The translations under genes and the position numbers were made by a program. 64,000 nucleotides of DNA from Rhizobium sp. Root1212 (lineage in GTDB: Bacteria; Pseudomonadota; Alphaproteobacteria; Rhizobiales; Rhizobiaceae), in assembly GCF_001424985.1 (NCBI RefSeq), contig NZ_LMDA01000023.1:57495-121494 (forward strand), given 5' to 3'. The notes under the pieces were generated by a model, which saw only the letters and a list, made by a program, of their open reading frames with translations, did not search any database and was not told the origin of the DNA. This document shows, in pieces, positions 61,144 to 64,000 of the stretch (position 1 is the stretch's first letter; the number at the start of each line of letters is the position of its first letter).

Positions 61144-62595
61144 TCAATAGGCATCGCGGATGGCGGGGTAGAGCCGCCGGTAGCGCTGATAGGCAGCCTC
61201 ATAGGCCTCGCGGAGCGCCGTATCGGGCTCGATGGTTTCGGCGGTCGCCGGCGGCGTGAAGACCGACAGCGGGTCTTTGGCCGTAGCAGCGACAAGGCCG
61301 AGACGGGCGGCACCGAAGGCCGCGCCGAAATCGCCATCGGCTGGAACATCGACCGGCAGGTTCAGCGCGGTGGCGATTGAGCGCAGCCAGTAGCGCGAAC
61401 GCGAGCCGCCGCCGATGGCGGTGACACGCGACAGCGTCGTGCCGGCCGATTTCAGCGCTTCAAGGCTGTCGCGGATGGCGAAGGAGACGCCTTCGAGCAC
61501 GGCCTGCGTCAGCACCACCCGGCTGCTCTCATGGCTGAGGCCGGCAAAGACGCCGCGGATGGTGGCATCGTTGTGCGGTGTGCGTTCGCCGGAAAGATAG
61601 GGCAGGAAGGTGACGCCGGTCGGGGCCTTCAGGGTGTCACCTAGCTCGCCGGTCAGTTCGGCGGCACTTTTTCCGGTGACGCCGGCATGCCAGTTGAGGG
61701 CATCGGTGGCCGAGAGGATCACGCCCATCTGGTGCCAGGTGTTGGGAAGCGCATGGCAGAAGGCGTGCACGGCGCTGGCCGGGTTCGGCAGGTACCTGGC
61801 ATTGGCGGCAAACAGCACGCCGGAGGTGCCAAGCGAGACGAAGGCATGGCCTTCGCCCACCGTGCCCATGCCGCAGGCCGACGCCGCGTTGTCGCCTGCG
61901 CCGCCGGCAATGACCACACCTAACCCCATACCCCAGCGCGCGGCGATCTCGGCCTTCAGCGTACCGCCGGGCTCGGTGCCTTCGATCAGCGACGGCATCT
62001 GGTCGAGCGTCATGCCGGTTGCCGCAAGCAGGGCCTCGGACCAGGCGCGCTTGCCGGTGTCGAGCCAGGAGGTGCCGGCGCTATCCGACATTTCGGAAAT
62101 ATGCTCGCCGGTTAGCCACAGGCGCAGATAGTCCTTCGGCAGCAGCACCCTGGCGACCTTGGCAAAAATTTCCGGCTCGTTTTCCGCGACCCAGACGAGT
62201 TTCGGCGCGGTGAAGCCGGGGAAGACGATGTTGCCCGTCAAGGCGCGGAATTGCGGATCGGAATCGAGGCGGGCCGCCTGATGGTAGCTGCGGGTATCGT
62301 TCCAGAGAATGCAGGGGCGCAGGACCCGGTCATCGGCGTCGATCAGCGTCGCACCGTGCATGTGGCCGGAAAGGCCGATGCCGCGGACGGCGGCGAGTTC
62401 CTTGGGATGGGCGGCTTTTAGGCCCGCGACGGCTTCTTCCGTGGCGCGGACCCAGGCGGCCGGGTCCTGCTCCGACCAGCCGGGATGGGGGCGCGAAACA
62501 TCCATCGCGCCGGAGGCGGAGCCCACCACCCGCTGGGCTTCGTCGATCAGAAGCGCTTTTACCCCGGATGTACCGAGATCGAGACCGAGATACAT
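61144..62595 (-). CDS. xylB: Xylulokinase
   Basis: XylB phosphorylates D-xylulose to xylulose 5-phosphate, feeding the pentose phosphate pathway. The 483-residue FGGY-family kinase starts MYLGLDLGTSGVKALLID (phosphate 1 motif) and has SGHMHGATLIDADDRVLRPCILWNDTRS, GGAGDNAASACGMGTV and the C-terminal FGGY-type ATP motif AIGGGSRSRYWLRSIATALNLPV. AGGAGAACAGC precedes the ATG. It lies nine bases after the lacI-type gene and 24 before xylA. Confidence 0.95.
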   Translation of the reverse strand: MYLGLDLGTSGVKALLIDEAQRVVGSASGAMDVSRPHPGWSEQDPAAWVRATEEAVAGLKAAHPKELAAVRGIGLSGHMHGATLIDADDRVLRPCILWNDTRSYHQAARLDSDPQFRALTGNIVFPGFTAPKLVWVAENEPEIFAKVARVLLPKDYLRLWLTGEHISEMSDSAGTSWLDTGKRAWSEALLAATGMTLDQMPSLIEGTEPGGTLKAEIAARWGMGLGVVIAGGAGDNAASACGMGTVGEGHAFVSLGTSGVLFAANARYLPNPASAVHAFCHALPNTWHQMGVILSATDALNWHAGVTGKSAAELTGELGDTLKAPTGVTFLPYLSGERTPHNDATIRGVFAGLSHESSRVVLTQAVLEGVSFAIRDSLEALKSAGTTLSRVTAIGGGSRSRYWLRSIATALNLPVDVPADGDFGAAFGAARLGLVAATAKDPLSVFTPPATAETIEPDTALREAYEAAYQRYRRLYPAIRDAY

Positions 62596-62604
62596 GCTGT
62601 TCTC

Positions 62605-63657
62605 CTAGAGGTCTTCGCGGGGCGTTCTCGCCTCGTCGAAGGGCAGGTTGTCCTTGAGGAAGATATCGATGCGGATGCGCTCCTGCGCGCCGATGACGGC
62701 AAGGCCATCGGCCTTCGCCTTCAGGACGCGGATGGCTGATCGCACCTCATGGCCGGCATCCTGATTCAGGACGGCGTCGATCAGGCTGTCCTGCAGGGCG
62801 CGTCGGGTGTGGGGCGTCAGTTCGTGGGCGATGACGCAGGGTTTTGAAGGACTTGTCTTGAGCGCGGTGATCAGGCCGCGATTGCCGGCGCCGAGCGAAT
62901 AGATGCCGGCGATATCGGGATGGGTTTCCAAGGCTCCGCGCACCAGGCGTTCAGCCTCGGTCGGATCGTCGTGACCTTCGAGAACGGGCAGGATCGTGCG
63001 GCCGGGAAATTCCGCGTCCAGCACGGCGCGAAAACCTTCCAGACGTTCGCGATGGTCGCGCACCAGCATGGAGCCGGCGAGCACGGCAACCGGGCCGGGG
63101 CGTTCGCCGAGGAAACGGCCCATCAGGTTGCCGGCGGTGCGACCGGCGGCGGTGTTGTCTACGCCGGCAAAATGATCCCGATTGGAACCCGAGAGATCGG
63201 AGACCAATGTGACGACGGGGATGCCGTCATCACGCAACCGGTTGACGGAGGCGGCTACCTCCGGGGAATCGACTGCCACCACGGCAATGCCGGCGGGACG
63301 GATGGCGTGAGCTTCTTCCAAAGCAGCCTGCAGGGCAGGGGCGTCGAAGGCCGGTACGGTGACGATCGAAATCTGGGTGCGCTCGAAGGCTGAGCGTTCG
63401 ATGGCGGCGCGGATTTCGGCCTCCAGCCCGCGCATGAACGAGTTGTCGCCGGCGGGCAGGATGAAGACCAGCGGGTAGATGCGGCTCTTGGCGAGATTGG
63501 CGGCGGCGACATCTCTGATATAGCCGATACGCTCGATCGCCTTTTCCACCTTTTCGCGCGTCACGGTGCGGACGCCCGGACGCAGGTTCAGTACCCGGTC
63601 GACGGTCGCAAGGCTCACCCCCGCGGCAGCGGCAATGTCATGAACGGTTGGGCGCAT
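62605..63657 (-). CDS. LacI-family regulator of the xylose operon
   Basis: A 350-residue LacI-type regulator. The HTH is TVHDIAAAAGVSLATVDRVLNLRPGV, with Asp where most LacI proteins have Ser before RVLN, and the hinge NLAKSRIY. The sugar-binding domain resembles the periplasmic binding protein-like fold used by xylose and rhizopine regulators. It lies immediately upstream of xylB in the same direction (nine bases), so regulator and enzymes share a transcript. GCGGAGGAAAAG decides ATG 63657. Confidence 0.88.
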   Translation of the reverse strand: MRPTVHDIAAAAGVSLATVDRVLNLRPGVRTVTREKVEKAIERIGYIRDVAAANLAKSRIYPLVFILPAGDNSFMRGLEAEIRAAIERSAFERTQISIVTVPAFDAPALQAALEEAHAIRPAGIAVVAVDSPEVAASVNRLRDDGIPVVTLVSDLSGSNRDHFAGVDNTAAGRTAGNLMGRFLGERPGPVAVLAGSMLVRDHRERLEGFRAVLDAEFPGRTILPVLEGHDDPTEAERLVRGALETHPDIAGIYSLGAGNRGLITALKTSPSKPCVIAHELTPHTRRALQDSLIDAVLNQDAGHEVRSAIRVLKAKADGLAVIGAQERIRIDIFLKDNLPFDEARTPREDL

Positions 63658-63690
63658 CTTTTCCTCCGCGGCAAGCTTTAGAGGAATTTT

Positions 63691-63767
63691 TGATGTACGT
63701 AAATCAGAAATTAGCGGACAATAGCGCCGGCTGAGAATGTAGTTGTTTTTAATTTGGAATTTCTGAT
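63691..63767. promoter_or_regulatory. Operator-like repeats upstream of lacI-xylBA
   Basis: TGATGTACGTAAATCA (63691-63706) is a 16-bp palindrome with one mismatch, 34 bases before the regulator ATG. Overlapping it, ATCAGAAATT (63703-63712) and AATTTCTGAT (63758-63767) form a perfect 10-bp inverted repeat 45 bases apart. Both are candidate sites for the encoded LacI-type protein. Confidence 0.6.
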
Positions 63768-63806
63768 GCAGTAGGCGGTATTCGTGGGGCGAAAGGTGCG
63801 GCATTT

Positions 63807-63917
63807 CCCTTCTCCCCGCTTGCGGGGAGAAGGTGGCCGACAGGCCGGATGAGGGGCCTACAGGCAAGGAATGCCCCTCACCCTAGCCCTCTCCCCGCAG
63901 GCGGGGAGAGGGGACGA
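63807..63917. repeat. RIME-like palindromic mosaic repeat, copy 3
   Basis: The module order is the same as copy 1: hairpin CTTCTCCCCgcttgcGGGGAGAAG, GGATGAGGGG, a short spacer, CCCCTCACCCTAG, hairpin CCTCTCCCCgcaggcGGGGAGAGG. It lies upstream of the lacI-xylBA operon. Confidence 0.85.
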
Positions 63918-64000
63918 CTGAGGATTTTGGCATCTCCGTCGGCTCGCAATTGCCTACGCAAGGCAGACGGGCGATCTCAGCTTCCCAGATGCTTCTCGCC

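Noticed and set aside
63977-64000. End of a minus-strand gene (reads ...GEKHLGS then stop)
   Set aside because: Only seven codons are inside the window, so a gene cannot be supported. It may be the tail of the next gene to the right.
1-64000. tRNA, rRNA, CRISPR array, insertion sequence or prophage
   Set aside because: No tRNA-like T-arm with matching stems, no regularly spaced repeats and no transposase or integrase motifs were seen. The GGTTCGA strings near 41775-41853 belong to the emrR operators.

Overview
The window comes from an alphaproteobacterium of the family Rhizobiaceae (Rhizobium/Agrobacterium/Ensifer group). This is inferred from the high-GC coding style, the aerobic cobalamin cluster cobFGHIJKLM with cobK on the opposite strand, the fused-subunit pha antiporter operon, the emrR/emrAB and prsDE-type systems, and three copies of a RIME-like palindromic mosaic repeat. 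It looks like ordinary chromosome. I see no transposase, phage gene, CRISPR array, tRNA or rRNA. The genus cannot be settled from the sequence alone.

Layout, left to right: the 5' end of purU; a soluble PAS-PAS chemoreceptor with a C-terminal NWEEF tether; ung; a DMT-family permease; a PrsDE-like type I secretion pair; the aerobic corrin-ring genes cobF-cobM; a six-gene Mrp-type cation/proton antiporter operon (phaAB-C-D-E-F-G); an OmpR/EnvZ-type two-component pair; an outer-membrane efflux lipoprotein; a CHASE-PAS-GGDEF-EAL protein; a DNA-ligase/exonuclease repair pair; a nucleoside hydrolase with an FAD amino-acid oxidase; two envelope proteins of unknown function; lysS-gltX; an ArsR regulator with two SRPBCC proteins; a TerC membrane protein; a GyrI-like protein; emrR with emrAB; metNIQ; a GH1 beta-glucosidase; an HD-GYP phosphodiesterase; a sugar catabolic and ABC uptake region with a divergent LacI regulator; a globin-coupled chemoreceptor; and a lacI-xylB-xylA operon.

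The genes form several working units. CobG to CobM carry precorrin through ring contraction and methylation by the oxygen-dependent route. Pha subunits AB-G form one membrane complex for Na+ or K+/H+ exchange. MetN, MetI and MetQ import methionine. Emr proteins export hydrophobic compounds under a TetR repressor. The ABC transporter, TIM-barrel isomerase, Gfo/Idh oxidoreductase and beta-glucosidase look like a sugar or glycoside utilisation region, and XylAB bring xylose into the pentose phosphate pathway.

The most interesting signals are regulatory. A 16-codon reading frame ending in CECCKG lies upstream of metN, and its 3' end can pair with either of two flanking segments, like an attenuator. 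A 37-bp perfect palindrome made of two operators 21 bp apart lies between the sugar ABC operon and its LacI gene. An intergenic region at 39431-39648 has three mutually exclusive 7-bp pairing segments flanked by two hairpin terminators. The cobK and cobL start codons interlock inside one CATG. A periplasmic His/Glu-rich repeat protein carries a duplicated 'MIFG' motif.
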